Assembly: GCA_000499405.2 (NCBI GenBank)
Contig: HG738138.1
Coordinates: 6,446,888-6,510,887 of the forward strand
Direction of reading: 5' to 3'
DNA: 64,000 nt
Source of the DNA: Onchocerca volvulus
Taxonomy: Eukaryota > Nematoda > Chromadorea > Rhabditida > Onchocercidae
The position numbers and the translations under genes were made by a program. The notes beneath the pieces were generated by a model. That model ran no database searches. It was not told where the DNA came from and saw only the letters and a program-made list of their open reading frames with translations. Below, in pieces: positions 25,819 to 39,639 of the stretch (the first letter of the stretch is position 1; every line of letters starts with the position of its first letter).

Positions 25819-26690
25819 AGTAGTTAACATCACAAATAAAACTTTTCTGGATTATAAATCACTTTCATCACATTTAGCAACCGCAAATTAACTCGAAATC
25901 GTGCTAGCGAAAAATTCTCTTTCAACTACTCGAAAATTCGAAAATATCCGAGTAAATCATTTATAAACAAGCACATCCACAATTTGACTTGTTTTGTATT
26001 GGAAGCACAAAGCAGAAACTCGAAAATAAAAGAAATCTGAGAAGAGGTACTAGAGCAGTTTAAGCTGTCGTTGCAAATTTTCTGTTTGTCGAGCATTTTC
26101 AAATAATGCTTTCGAATCATTTGACATTTCTTCTTTCTTGGACTCATAATCAGTGCGAACAACGGCCAATTCAGATTTAACGATCGACAATTCGAAGTGG
26201 GCTTCAGCCAACTTCGACTTCAGTACTTGATTTTCTTGTGAAAGATTCTAAAATATTCAGTCATAAGACTTTTCTATCAAGTTTCTTCACGCAGAAGAAG
26301 AAGATTATATTAACAGAAAGAATTACGTATATGAATGTAAGTGTGTTCATGTATATAGTGCAATTAAAGTTCTGCATTTTGAAAGAATTAAAATGCGATG
26401 GTACCTGTAATTTATGTTTCACTTGATTCGTTGGTTCATTACGAAAAGTTTCAGCTTTTTTCACTATTAATTTCATCTTGGCGATATTTTTTTTTTTTGT
26501 TGGGTAGCATTGATTTGCAACTGAAAACGAATTTCTTCCTTCTCATGGGATGATTTCCTTCGTTCCCAAACCATTTATGAATCAGGAATTTGTTTCTTTG
26601 AAGTTTTTTAAAATTTATATGCAAAAAGAAAAAAAAAACTGAGAATAAAGATCACTAATAGCAAAGCTACTTCAGTGACGATGTAATTAT

Positions 26691-27655
26691 ATAAGTATTT
26701 TGAATTCCAAATGACTATGATATCAGTCGATTTTAGAACTTCAGGAACTATTTGCAAGTTCAGTAGATCGTATTCTTGCTGATGCATTAGTAGCAAATTT
26801 GGCAAATAAAACCATGAGAATTTTTTCAAGTTATTAGCTGATTCTTTTCTTATTTGAGAATATTTGAAATTGAAAAATTCCAAAATAAATCAAATCAGCA
26901 TGTCCTTTGTGAATGAGAAAAAAAAAAAAAAAAGGCCAATTTCATCTGTTGATCAATAAACCACAGCAAACTTTAGCCTAATTCACGACGATTGAGGAAA
27001 AGGTGATGATGAGGTTGATAAGAACACATGAAAATTACGATTTCCGTCACTTATCGCTTCGGAATGTGCTAAGATATGTTTAATAAATTGCTTTGAGAAC
27101 AACAGGCAATTGCCATCAAGCAACATTTCTTTATTTTGGATGTTTAAGAGAATAATTCCAATGTTTCAATAAACCAATCATTTTAAATCATTAATACCAT
27201 ATACAAAACCAATATTCTGATCTCAAGGACTTCAACTTACTCTTCAGCTCTGATATGTATCACAACATTAACCAAAGGTCATGCTATATCGCCTCAACAC
27301 AAATCTAGCCATATAAACTAAGTCTATACATATACTTTTTAGCAAAAGCTTTTGGTCTTTTTTTTTTCAATATATTCTTTTCGGCATGCCTAAAACTATG
27401 TGATAAGCATGGAAAGTGAAATGAACTTTTAGTCCAGTTGTTAGAAACTTTCACATCTCATCTACTTGTAGAATCACGGACACCTTTCCAACAAACTGAA
27501 ATTTAAATTTTTCCAATTACTCGGAATCAATGCAGCTGACTATATGAGATACATTTACGTTGTCCTAAGAATCAAAGAACACAAAAAAACAACGTAAACA
27601 TATGCTTATAAAATGCACACAGGAAAGAGAAAGATGATGAGCCAGACTCGGATAG
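26691..27655. other. Spacer between RASEF fragment and DB-module gene, nothing recognised
   Basis: No supported exon was found on either strand. The part nearest 27655 is presumably the 3' UTR of the DB-module gene (minus strand). Confidence 0.55.
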
Positions 27656-30600
27656 TTAATGTGATGTAATCGTTGGCATCTTCAAGATTTTTCGAGCACG
27701 TAGACCAGCTTGATGACAGGACATTATTTGGTCCCATTTTGCCAAGCATACGACTCGATCTTTGCGTAGTGACCTGGTACCCCACAGTTGACGAGGTTTT
27801 GCCTGAAAAAGAAATACCTTAATTGTAAAAGTTTTTTTTTTTCATTTTCTCTTATTTTCCTGGCATGAAAAATTCGGTAACGAATGCCAATGCAGATATT
27901 CTGGAACATTGAACAATAAGATATTTGATCAGTCTTCTGACAGCCTACACAAAAAGGCAGCTATAATAGAATTAGACGATGAGAATCAGAGGCCAATTGT
28001 ATAATTATGTATTAATTAGATCAATTATATTATGCATAATTATCAATTGTATTACTCTTGCCTAACTGACTGAAACAACGTTATTTAAGTAATGCAAACT
28101 ACCATATCAAAGTTGGGTCAATTCGCTCAAATGAAATACAAAAACTTAATACATTGTTGGTGCTTTGTTACACAATTATCTAATTCAAGTAATTAGGAAA
28201 TTCTTAAATTATGTGTAATTAAAGACTTTTGCTATTTGTAACTAGAAACAAATAAAGGAATCGATTAAGATGAAATTTTAAGTAGAAGAAATTACTTGCG
28301 GTCCACACATCTGCAAGCATTGCGGACCAATTTCATGAATACCCATATCTCGACAGCAGGCTGTATTATCGTGCGTTTGAGCGGCACAGTGGATTATTGA
28401 GCTTAGATATTTATACAAGCGACATCGGGATGGTTGAATTGTATGCATTAGCTGCAAAGTGTTTCTGCTACACTAAAATTCTAATGAATAAATGTGTAAA
28501 TTCTTTCATAATGAAAGACACTCATTGACGTAAAATGACAGGAAAAATTTACAACAACTCGCGCTTCGATCGGATTACTTTCGTAGATACATAAACCGCG
28601 GCATTCCGGTGGCACAAACCGATCACAACATGCTCTGAAAACTTGGTCAGCTATTTTCCTCTCAATGCATGGTTTCCAATCGTTTGCTTGATTCCCGCAG
28701 TCCTAAAATTTCATCTATCACTGGTAAGTTTTCAGTACAGAATTCACCTCCAACTCCAAATTTGCAATGTGATATCTGATAACTTTTGTGGCGTTAAATG
28801 TTAATAATTACAGCTTAGATAATGTGGAAGCATCATAAATTTCAAAATTATAGGCAACTATATAATGAAATTTCTATTTGATGCGTAAGACTGTTGCTAA
28901 ATTTCCTTCTTGACTGATCCAATGAGAAATTTAGCGAACGACATTGTTATTTAGTCTATGTCACTGTTATTTCTTCAAATCAAGAATGCTTGTGCAGAAC
29001 AAGCAGAACCAAAATACAAAAGAAAAAGCAGCATAAACAGCCTAGAAGATCTTTTATGAAAAAATAACCAAGATATCATTGCGATTTGCAGAGACAAAAT
29101 CTTTGCAAATCATAAAAATGGAAGAAGCACCTCCTTCTAGGAAATATTCATTTCGACTTTTACAAAGAGAACAAGAATGGGCTGCAAAATAAGGATGAGA
29201 TTGGAGAAAATAAAGCTAATTTAAAACATAAAGTTTTTTATCTTTTCCTACATCACTTTCGTACCTCTCTCACACATCTTAGTTTCAGTTCAAACAGCAT
29301 TTGTTAAAAAGAAAAGTTTATTATATAAGTTTGGTTCCATTGATAATCTCTGAAAAAAAAAACAAAAAAAACTATATAAATAAAAATATAAATGTTTGCC
29401 TTTCATTTCCACACAATCTTTCAAGTTCCCTATCGATTGATTTAAAATTTTGACACACCGTTGCATTTGAACAGACGCGTGTTTTTATGTGTTTAAGAAC
29501 TTTGGAAATTTAAGATTTTGAACAAACGAACATTTACATTTCCAACTAGTATATATAGATGACAATGGGTAAAGCTCTGATGACATAAAAGCTGAAATTC
29601 CTATCATTTAATATTTTAACTGTAGTAAGCATTCAAAACATCTCGATATCTCAGAAGTAAATACTTGCATAATTAAGAAAAAAAAAATCTACTTTTCATA
29701 AAACGAGCGAAATATTTTTAATTGGAAAAACTGATTTGATTTAACCATCTCAACAATTTATGAAACGAAATATAAACCACCAATAATCCAACAAGCATGA
29801 GAAGAACTGAGGAAGATGATTTTCAAATTAACCTTGCAAATTCATAATGGGATGAAGACTGCTCTCCTAATTTGGCTTAATACACTTGGTATTAGCGCCA
29901 AAGGAACGTGCAGAGTGGTAATGAAGTAGAAAGTAAAACAAACTGTTTGCATTAAGTAATAGAAAATGTAAGTTGATGTCCCATGCACATTTCGCTTCAG
30001 AAACGGGTTTCAGTTTGGTATATACAAGTCGGCGCAATAAATGCAAGAAGCGAATTTTTGAAGCAACGAAGACATCACTAGAGAAATGTAATATTGGCTT
30101 ATGAAATATGAACTTTTCTTCATATCAACCAACAATTTAACAGTTTGGTTGTCAACGAACGAGTAACAAAAGTAGCAAACAGTTTAAGTGAAGTTGACAG
30201 GTTTACTGGAGTCATTGATTTTGAAAAATAGCATGGAATAATTTCGTACTGTAGGAGTGATAACGATTTATTTCTTACGTTTTGTCCAAGCAAGCAACCA
30301 GGAAGAATCAATCCGGATACCTCTGAACATAGCGCTAAAGATGAAGTATCTCCCGGCATACTACACAAATTCATGTGGTTAGCAATAAGAACTCTTTTAT
30401 TCTAAAATATCATTAAAAAATTAAATTAGGAACAATAGATAAAGTTTATATATGGAAGAGAAGAGAATGCGCCAAACCAAGCAATTCAGAATCATCAAAA
30501 CCAAGTTTTCTGAAGTAATCTAAATAATGACGTGAATAGAGTTCGTAAAAAACAAAAATGAATGAGAAAATGATTACAGCGGACAAGTTAAGTAAAAAGC

Positions 30601-32312
30601 ATCACATTTGAAGCAACCAGTAAATTAAAAAATAACGAAATGAAACTGAAAAAGATCACAATAATTACTGATGGCCTCATCAAGTCATTCCCAGCAAATC
30701 AAAATTCACTCCGAAAATTTTATGTCTGTTCCCAATTAATAATAGTTACAAACAGGGGATTTTTCAACTCTAACGAGCTCTTGGGATCTGATAATTTTTC
30801 GCCTTTGTTTTTCTTCCTAAAGCACTCGATGTCTTCTACTGTAGCAGAGAGATAGAAAGAATTCATCTTTAATTTCGGCGCTTCAAAGTAAATCAGTGAT
30901 AAGGTAATACTATGGATGTATAGATGAATCTTCGTTATGGAGTGATTATTACTGGAGGTTTACCTATCTAATGAGCATAGAAGGTAATTGTGGTAGTAAA
31001 CAAAAACGAAACATTTATTGTGTTAGCAACTTATCAGTGAAAATAATGAACTAAAAATTCCTATAACGAATTTTCCAAGAAAGGGTTTGTGCAGATAATA
31101 GAAGTTCGTGAAGATTCCAAATGTAATACAACAAATTTACAATTACATAGAACAATAATGAAGCCTTCGTTATGAAGTGAATGAGTGGTTGGGTAGCTGA
31201 ACAGGCATCAGGACCATAGGTCAAAAACACAAAAATTCTTTGTATCGCTTAATACATCTACTCCTTAATTACAAAAGAACGGAAAGATTCACAAAAGTTG
31301 CCGTAGGCATGTACAAGCTTTATCAAATGAAAGAAGAATCAACTGCGGAAAAATATTTGCGGGCGGTAATTTTGAAATCCTGAGGGTTCGTTCCGATGAA
31401 GAGTTTTCATGACTGCTTCAATGAATACTTTTCAAAATGTCATACGGCATAGAAGGAATTGAAAATGGCACTGCTGTCAAAAAAAAAAAAAAAGAGCAAA
31501 AGAAACAAATGTCATTTAATCTCTTTGACTTACCAGAAAATGCTCAAAAAATGTTTGAATAAAATTTCAGATGAATGAAATGTTACTGATAATGAAAATT
31601 TGATCGAATATGACAAAATTTTTGATAGTTTCCCTCTTTGCAGAATATAAAGAAGCATTCGATATCAACTCAACATAACTATCGACTTTCAGGCTCTGCT
31701 AGCATAATTATGATGAGTATATAGATAAAAGAAATCTCAATTGATTTTCTTTCTTTCATTTTCTTTTTTTCCTATTTCTTGTGAAATAATGCGAGAAAAG
31801 TGAAACAGCGCGATTTCTGTTGCTTGAATTTCTCTTTGTCTAATTGAAATCTTACTTGTTACAGAAATAAGATGTCCAAGATTGGATTCTTGATTGATTT
31901 TGTCAATCAGTTTAAAATACCAGTTTGCCAACTTTAAAAAAATAGTCGCCTTAGTCATTCTTCAGGGGAGAAGTTCATAGTCCAACTGATCAATGTAAGA
32001 AAAGAGCAATGACAAAATAGCATATTGTCCCGACTTAAAGTTTTAAATCTTATCTTTAATAAGATTCAGTAAGACCGTCTTAGAGTTTTAATAAGATCTA
32101 GGAATATCGGACAATCTCCGTGATCTCCTTGCATGGTAATGCTTTTGGAAACAATAAAAAAAAAAAATTATAATAATTTTTGCAGAAATGGTATTTGAAA
32201 TAATTAGAAAACTTACAGTAGGATTTTCGAATTCTTTAATTTCGAATTGCTTTGATTCCATTGTCACCATGAGCATTGCTAGTGCAAAGATTAGAAAAGT
32301 TCTTCTGAACAT
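27656..32312 (-). CDS. Secreted DB-module cysteine-rich protein
   Basis: Six minus-strand exons join in perfect phase: 32217-32312, 32113-32141, 30279-30360, 28553-28702, 28296-28451, 27656-27802, giving 219 residues. Exon 1 is a signal peptide (MFRRTFLIFALAMLMVTM). Exon 2 is basic, with a furin-like RRSRR. The remainder has 16 Cys in the pattern of the nematode DB module: FRACCDRFVPPECRGLC in the first half and TACCRDMGIHEIGPQCLQMC in the second, then VVCLAKWDQIMSC and a short basic end. DB-module proteins are nematode-typical, mostly secreted or extracellular, and of unknown molecular function. A TTTTTCAG acceptor six bases before the ATG suggests trans-splicing. Exon 2 is the least secure: its donor GTCCGA is weak, and reading through it would instead give a 49-residue secreted peptide ending at about 32091. 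Confidence 0.8.
29372..29490. repeat. Dispersed repeat, copy 1
   Basis: It shares with the two copies near 39.7 and 39.9 kb an ordered set of blocks: ATAAATAAAAAT, then TTTTGACACA, GTTGCATT and CGCGTGTTTTT. It lies inside the large intron of the DB-module gene. No coding capacity. Confidence 0.65.
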
Positions 32313-32325
32313 ATTATACTGAAAA
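32313..32325 (-). promoter_or_regulatory. Probable trans-splice acceptor for the DB-module gene
   Basis: A minus-strand TATTTTTCAG acceptor lies six bases upstream of the ATG at 32312, with no upstream coding exon. This matches the nematode spliced-leader arrangement. Confidence 0.5.
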
Positions 32326-35300
32326 ATACTTGCACGTGAAAATTCTGGATGCGACTTCAAGGCTCACTTTGTTTTGCTTACTCATTCGCGCCATATTCAA
32401 CCGATGGCAAATGCGATTAGATTAATAATTTCGTCTGGCACAAGATATTTCTTGCGACCAAATAATAATGGCTATTGTGATCTGATAACGACTGTCAAAA
32501 CATTAATGTGCTCATTTGGAATATCCAGGAAAAAGATTTAATAATTTTCGCTCATTTAGTTGAGTAATTACAACAAGCATTTTAGCTTAAACCATTTTCA
32601 TTTCCTCTGTTTTTTTCAGAGAAGAATTTCGAACTTTGTTTGATACATACAAGATTGTTAGACTGTCATTTGATAATGCCTTTCAGCTGATTACGAACGT
32701 TGAACATAGCTCGTTACCTTGACAAGTATTCTAAAGCAACCTCAATCCTTAATAATGTTCACATCTTTTTGATTCAACAGAGACAAATTCCAACTTGATC
32801 TCACGTACTAGAGTAACAGATATGACAGTAACCAAAAAAAGCAGAGAGATACGGTATGGCATTCGTAAGACAACGAACAACCAACTATGCTGCTGGCTGT
32901 GAAAGAAACTTATGTACCTTCGATAAGAGAGCAGAATGAAGTATACTGCGCAATCATTAATCTGGGAGCAGTTTTAAGAAAAAATCATTAGAGGACAGCA
33001 CAGGGAGAAGTGTTGGTGGTCATGATAAAGTCTTCGCTTTCCAATAAATTCCTTTCCATGAAACAACGTTTGATTCGGTCATTGCCTGTTAATTGCGAAT
33101 CAATTTACTGAATTTAGCATATGTTGCTTACTTTAGGAAATCCAGATATATTAATTTACAAGTGCTCTGCTGTTATCATCATTTTAAAGGTGAATCCGTC
33201 ATATGCTCTCTCAGTAAAAAAGAAGAAAACCTCATTTTTAAACAGGAATGAAATCAAGTTTACAAAATATTTTGTCGGTATTGATTGTGAAGTAAAATGA
33301 ATTATGCAATATATAAAGCATAATTATGAAGTATGAGATCATTATCATAAAGAATACTTCGAAAACCATCATATCAATAAATTGAAGGCTTCCAGATAAG
33401 TCTTGGATATGAATGCCAAGACTCAAATCAAAAATAGATATTTCTGAATTTTATAGGTAGTCAGATAAAAATTTGAGTTTCCTGATATAAAATTTGTAGA
33501 TCCGGAATGGATTCCTAAATTCCATAAAGACTCTGGTTAGAAAAAGTACGAAAATTCGAGACCTTAAACTTTCCTAATAAAATTTATTAATGGTGGCACA
33601 ATATTCCAGTATTGTATTCCAGTATTGCTCTTTTGTATCTGAAAAGATAAGAGGAAGATTTAAAGCAAGCCAGAAATTTTAAATGAAGAGGAAGAAGAAG
33701 TAGTTAGGATATTATCATTTTCATTGTTTTTACTGTGCTGTGTAAGCTATAAAATATAGCTTTCGCTGTGGATATAAAAGTTATGAAACACCAGTCTGCA
33801 CCAGATCTTTGAAGCGAACTGGTTTAAAAATTAAAGCATTGAGATTCAAAAGAGAATTCCCCAAAATACACCAAAACTGACGAAATAATTTCCCCAATTT
33901 TTCATCTTTTTCATCTCCATCTTTATTCCAGATATAATTTTATTTTGCAATTAGAAAGGCTAAATGATATTCTGTGAATAAGAAGAGCACATCCGAATAG
34001 TAAGCACATCCGTTGCTGTCGTAACATTGCCAGTGTCTTGCCGATATCCACACACTGAATAATTTGTTCTTTAGAAACTGATTTGATATCAGTATGACCA
34101 CTACTTTCAATAACTCGATTGACAATAGTGTTGAAATATATGCGGTTTTGCAGGTATTGATTGTTAATTTTTTAATTATGATGGCTGGCCTGTTTTTGGT
34201 TGATTCAGTATCAGAGCCGTATGTTTCGTCAATCTTAGTTAACTTTGAAGGTTATTGGGCATCAGTGGTATTGAAGTTATGAATATGGAGATAGGGGTAA
34301 ATTGTGTTTTGATTCTTTTATGAAGAATCATTCTACAATACTATGAACAGTTAGCGATCTCTCTATTAAGGAAGATCATTCCAACATGCTTATTAACGGA
34401 TAAATAAACGCAGTTTCATGAGAAATATATCATACTGCTGATGACTTGAAGAATCAATTAGCCAACAATTTTCGAATATATCATTCATTTATAGGCCTGA
34501 GTTAATGCCTTCCGCCTATAAATACATGATTTTATGTAAGCTTTGTATACCATTCATGCATATTTGTGAATGTGTGGATGGTTTTCAGAAAAATCAAGTA
34601 AAAGGGATAGGATTCAACGCATTATCCGTTACTATAATTTACAATAAGCCAGAACAATTATGCAGAATACAAAAACTTTGCATTTTTCAACCTGAAATTC
34701 AGGTTAAAAAATATCGAAAAACGAAAAAGTACCGAAAAAAAAACGTTGCCGACAATAAAAACATCCATAAAATAACTGGGCTTAAAAGATTCTCGAGAAA
34801 AATGACTGCTCTAACCATTTCTGTCCAGACTTTTGGTTCAAACTACAAAATAATCGGCAAGATCAATACGCTTTCAGTCCTGTATTAATTTGTTCGATTA
34901 CTTCAGAAAATTTTTCACATTGAATTTTTGTTCGATTACATAAAAGGGTTGGCAGCATTCTGTTGAACAAATTATTTTAAACTTTTGCTTAGGAATGATG
35001 AGTATTATGTAGAATTAGTAATGGATTTAGACATTTCGATTCAAATCTAGCTTTTCACTTTTCCCATTCTCACATTAATTGTGAAAACTATGAGAGATAA
35101 GAAAATTGTTACAATAACTTTTCATTGCCTACTTCGAGATAGCGTGACAAAAACGATTTTGGAAGAAAGGCAGCATCAATTGTAATCAGCAAATAACATG
35201 GTATTGCTCATAAAATTCTAAAAGAATTTGATATAAGAAATAAGAAAGTCTGAAGACAGCATATCCTGCTGAATTTCAAAACTGGCATATTGATGGACGA

Positions 35301-37764
35301 CACCGGTTGAAAAGATTGATGACTCAGGCTGATTTGAGTCAATAAATGAATACTAAACAATTTCAACCTGCGTCTGAGGAAGGCTAGCAGAATGTAAGAT
35401 TCATGATAAGAAGAACTGAAACGAATACATAAAGGACAGAAAGTACTCATTTCTCACACTTCATTTGTTTAAACTGATTACTTACAGTAAATAAATAGGG
35501 AAGCTCATCGTTACGGTAAGAACTAACCTTTTCGTAAGCACGTACCAAATCTTGTTGCAACAGTACACGTTAGGTATACCTGACCTTTAGTCATCACTTC
35601 GAATAAGCATTGTGGGAAAGGTTAGGCACTTTTCACAATATCAGTAGTAGCATCACATTAGGAACCGAAACAATCTCTGCAGTGATGATTGCCGGCACTG
35701 TTTCGTTAATATTGAGACAAGCAGAATTAAAATGAACAATTAACGATTATTTACGTGGAAAAATGGGGTTTGAAATCACCATCCATTTGTATTAGCGGCA
35801 AAATCTTGAAGCTACATAATATTGACTATTTTGGAAAATCTTTGAAAGTTCGTTTCTAGCATTAATTTTCTTCAGAAGAGCAATGGATTTGAAAAGCACA
35901 CAATGTTACATTAATATTATAAACTGCATCAGTAATTTTTTTAAAATATCACAACGGTTATCAATTTAAAAAAATTATTGACAGCACCATAAATGTTCAG
36001 CAAAACAACTGATACATAAAAAATTGACAAACATTCATTTATCAGTATTAATAATATTTCCTTACAGTTACTAGAGCCTAATCATGAATGAAGTAATATC
36101 TATATTATTTCTCATCTGATTGAAATTACAGAGTGCAAATTGGAGAAAATGGAAAACTATTCAAGAGAAAATGTTTAAAATAATCGAAATAAAAATGCAA
36201 TTTTCCCAGCTTTTTGTCGCTAAAAGATCAAAAATCTTGAAGATCTTAAAGATGGATTGGAACTTTTGGAAAGTGTAAATCAGTTAAAAATTTGTAAAAT
36301 ATATAAATTAGTCTTGCAAAGAAAGCCAAGTTTGTTTTAAGATCAATTTATACTAAATTAGAAAAAAAAAAATTTTCAACTTAGAATTATTACATATTAT
36401 TAGTTCATTTAACAATAAAAAAGATAACTTCTACGATATAATTTCGTGATCTCACAAACTGCACGAATTTGGATCTATGAGCCCTTTTTGAAATATATTT
36501 ATAGGCCCACAATTATCATTGCTATTGTCAAATGGCCATTTTATTCAATGATCATTTAATAAATGCTCAGTGCTACTCTCCATCTTTTCAGTCCCAATAG
36601 TAGAATTTGGGCTTAAGTATACAACACTTTGATATTTCTATGTTTTTCCATTATTTTTAAAATGCATTTAGAAATGAATGAAGCTATGAACTATCTCTTC
36701 TTAATGTTAGGGAGTGATACAACTTTGTCTCATCATTTTAATTCATTTCAATTCATTATCTGACTAAGAGGCGGAATGATAATCATGATAATCTAATTAA
36801 AATTATACAAGATTTTCTTAAACATAGTATATAAGCATTGTAATAAACAAAAAAGCTAATAATATAACTTTTTATCAGAAATGAAAGGATGATGAAAATG
36901 ATTAATAAAGGAAGAGTAAAATGGATCAGAAATAATGGGTGAGACGTTGAATTCATCGAAAAATCAACCGAAATTTTAAACACTAGTTGACATTATTCCG
37001 CAATTCAATTGTCTAAATGCTGTCAATTTTAACAATATATTATATATAATGTCCTATATGTGTTCCATTTCACTTCAGTCTTTTCAGTTCTTTACATTAT
37101 TTACTCGTAAATAATTCCTTAATGGCATAAGCATGGAACCAGAAAATGAATTTTCGAAGTATTTTTGCATTTTCTTTTTTTTTTTTTGCATTTTGCAAAA
37201 ATTTCAAGGTAGTTACATTTAGTATTATATTAATCAAAATTTTTAGCTTTCCCTTTCTTAACGTTTAGAATACAAAATTGACATTTTGATTCTATAATTT
37301 AACAATAAAACATTGCATTAATTTTACTAAACTAGTTTGGTATGTGGTCATCGAAAAAAAGAATCTAATCATATACTGACGTTCAGCATTTCAAGGTACA
37401 TCAAGCTTCATCAAAAGATAAAATGAAGTTAAGGACCAGTAAGTAACTGATAAACTGCTTAGTTACATTAAAGTGAAACTACATAGTAACACTTTTTTCA
37501 AGTGCGAAAATAGAAGCTGCAATATAAAACGTATAAAAAGTATTGAGGAGTGAAGAATGTATCAAAGAGAACCCTCGTAATTCTAGAGAAATAGTCAAAA
37601 ATGTACTTATGAAATTGAAATGAATGCAATAAAACAAAATGAAAAATCATATTAGTACAAATGTTTGGTGAAAATTTTGAAACTATAAGGATAGAGCCAT
37701 TTTAATGGCATAAAATGAAGTATTTGCTGAATTGTGCACATTACATAAAATATTGAATAGAAAC
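32326..37764. other. Gene-poor stretch, nothing supported
   Basis: I saw no phase-consistent exon chain or recognisable domain. The longest open frame (34505-34888, plus, 127 codons) has AT-driven Lys/Ile-rich composition and no domain or splice support, so it is not annotated. Confidence 0.5.
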
Positions 37765-37867
37765 CTGTTCCGCGAGGCTACATTCTTACGCTTGCCACTG
37801 CTACGCCTTGCCGTTGCCAAACCAGATTCTAAATAGAATTCTGAATGAATAACCAGGAGAACCCCGG
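37765..37867 (-). other. Weak exon candidate, locally GC-richer
   Basis: A 103-base open stretch on the minus strand is flanked by CGCCAG and GTTTCT and enters in phase 1. It encodes a basic segment containing ATARRSSGKRKNVASRN. It is compatible in phase with the signal-peptide exon at 40179-40245, but 2.3 kb separates them and no further exon was found. It is noted because its base composition stands out from the neighbourhood. Confidence 0.2.
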
Positions 37868-39639
37868 CTGGCGAGGTCAGTGGAAAATCATGACTTCCTT
37901 TTACTCTTTATTGGGTCATTTGTTCAATTGCGGAAGTCCAATTTTTAGCTGAGAAATCTCGTTTGCCAATATGCATTATAATGTAGTAGATGCTCATTAT
38001 TTCAAGTATCGTAGTTCTCTTCTGCGTAAGTTGACAACTACAGCTCATCTCAGGTTGATATGCCTGACCTTTCTAATTAAACAAGGAAAAAATAATCATT
38101 CATATATAAGTTAAATATGACTTATGTTCACCAAAAAAAAAAAACCAAAAAAACAATACTTCCAATAGTAAGTAAAATTCAGTAGTATGAATTAATTCCT
38201 GTGCATTCTTTAATTGAAATACTTCGTAGGAATTTTCGAAGAAGTTTTATGTTCTGAAACTTTAGTTGAATATTATATCGTTAATTAAGAAGTCATAATT
38301 TTTTAGCGCAAATCACAGAGAAAAAGGTACATTTCTACTCATTTAAAATTGAAACATTAACTGACGCACAAAGTAATGAAAGTGAAAGTAACAACGATAT
38401 CAGAAATTTGATGGAACCGGGCTTGTGCTACAGCTATTATTTCTTAAATCAACGCAAATGATTAGACAATTTCTTGCTTATTTTGTTAATTTCATGGACG
38501 AAATCATCAATAGTAAGAAAATTATGTTAAAAATAGCTTCTCAGTTTAAGAAATGGTATTGTCGGCTGTTGCTTACTCACATCATTTTAGAGTTTTGATT
38601 ACGGCTCCAAAATCATCCAAGAAAGCACCGCCACATCTATTCTTTTATATTGTTGTTCGATGTGTATTTTAAGTAAAAGTCAATTACACAATAACCAATT
38701 TCCTAAGCTCATTATATATTTCAATCGTGGCAAAAGACGAGTAATCAGATTGCATCTGTAAATACAGTCTTAAATGTAAAAGTGAAAGCATTTTCAACAT
38801 AATTTCAGTGAAGCAGATACTTCATTTGAGGTTAAAATTTTCTACCTATAATTGAATCTAAGATTATATTCAGAGAGGAATAAATAAGAATAGGATTTCC
38901 ACTTTTTAGTTTAAGTCAAGGGTAAGACCGTAAAACTTTCTGTCACCCAAGTTTTGTAATTCTAAAGATCAAAATGCAATAACAAAGAAGAAAACAACTG
39001 CACATATAAGACACTACCTTCAGGAATAGATGTTTAAATTATTTCAAAATTCATTTAGCACAGAAATAGTCCATATGGCTTCTATGTTATGGAAAATGGC
39101 CTGAAAACAGCGTATGCATAAGGGAATGTGAAAAAGGAGAACATAAATTAATGCTGGATCTGAAGAATGAAGACGAACATTAAATGCATGTATTGTTTTT
39201 ACATAAAAATTTGCGAATAGGACGAAGCAGAGAGAAAGATAGTAGGTGATACGAAAAATTAAGAAAAAATAGATTGATGAACCGCAGTAGAAGATCTTGA
39301 TGATCAAGTTTAAATCAGTAGTGGGCGATGATTAAAAAAGGAGAGAGATGGTGATGGTGTTGATTTGGTGTTATCCAACAAGATCTTCGTTAAATTACAA
39401 AAAAAAGAAAAAAAAAAAAAAGATCAGTTAAATGCAAGCAAACCTGCAAACCAGTTAACTGCAAAAAACCAGTTCAATGTTGGACGACTTTAGCGTGTCG
39501 CATTCATTTTCATACATGTTTGAGATTTATTTCTAGTGCATGCACTTCTGATACCCACATGGTTTCTTTCTTTTTTGGATACTCGAAATTAAGAAAAATA
39601 ACTTTGAAGCAATGAAGATATCTAAATTGATCGTTGCAA
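37868..39639. other. Stretch without a recognised gene
   Basis: No exon supported on either strand. If the exons at 40179 and 37765 belong together this would be their intron. Confidence 0.45.

Larger units (their letters stand above)
24790..26690 (-). pseudogene. Partial duplicate of the RASEF-like coiled-coil region
   Basis: 24790-25323 matches 18741-19265, and 25948-26489 matches 19426-19967. By eye there is no mismatch across about 1,060 compared bases. From 26490 to about 26690 the match to 19968-20170 drops to roughly 80-85 percent. The block includes a copy of the 197-nt coiled-coil exon (26051-26247), a 67-nt coiled-coil exon (25683-25749, YDANKKLHDTNDSLRKAL) absent from the gapped first copy, and part of the 159-nt exon. 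In the diverged edge the acceptor AG of that last exon is GG and a lengthened A run shifts the frame into TGA, so this copy cannot make a RASEF protein. No Rab or EF-hand exons accompany it. It could be a true partial tandem duplication or a misplaced allelic contig. Confidence 0.85.

Noticed and set aside
33061..33100. TFDSV-like string resembling a reverse-transcriptase motif
   Set aside because: No neighbouring motifs in frame; a five-residue match is expected by chance.
34505..34888. 127-codon open frame on the plus strand
   Set aside because: No domain, no start context, no splice partners, and a Lys/Ile/Asn-rich composition expected of random AT-rich DNA.
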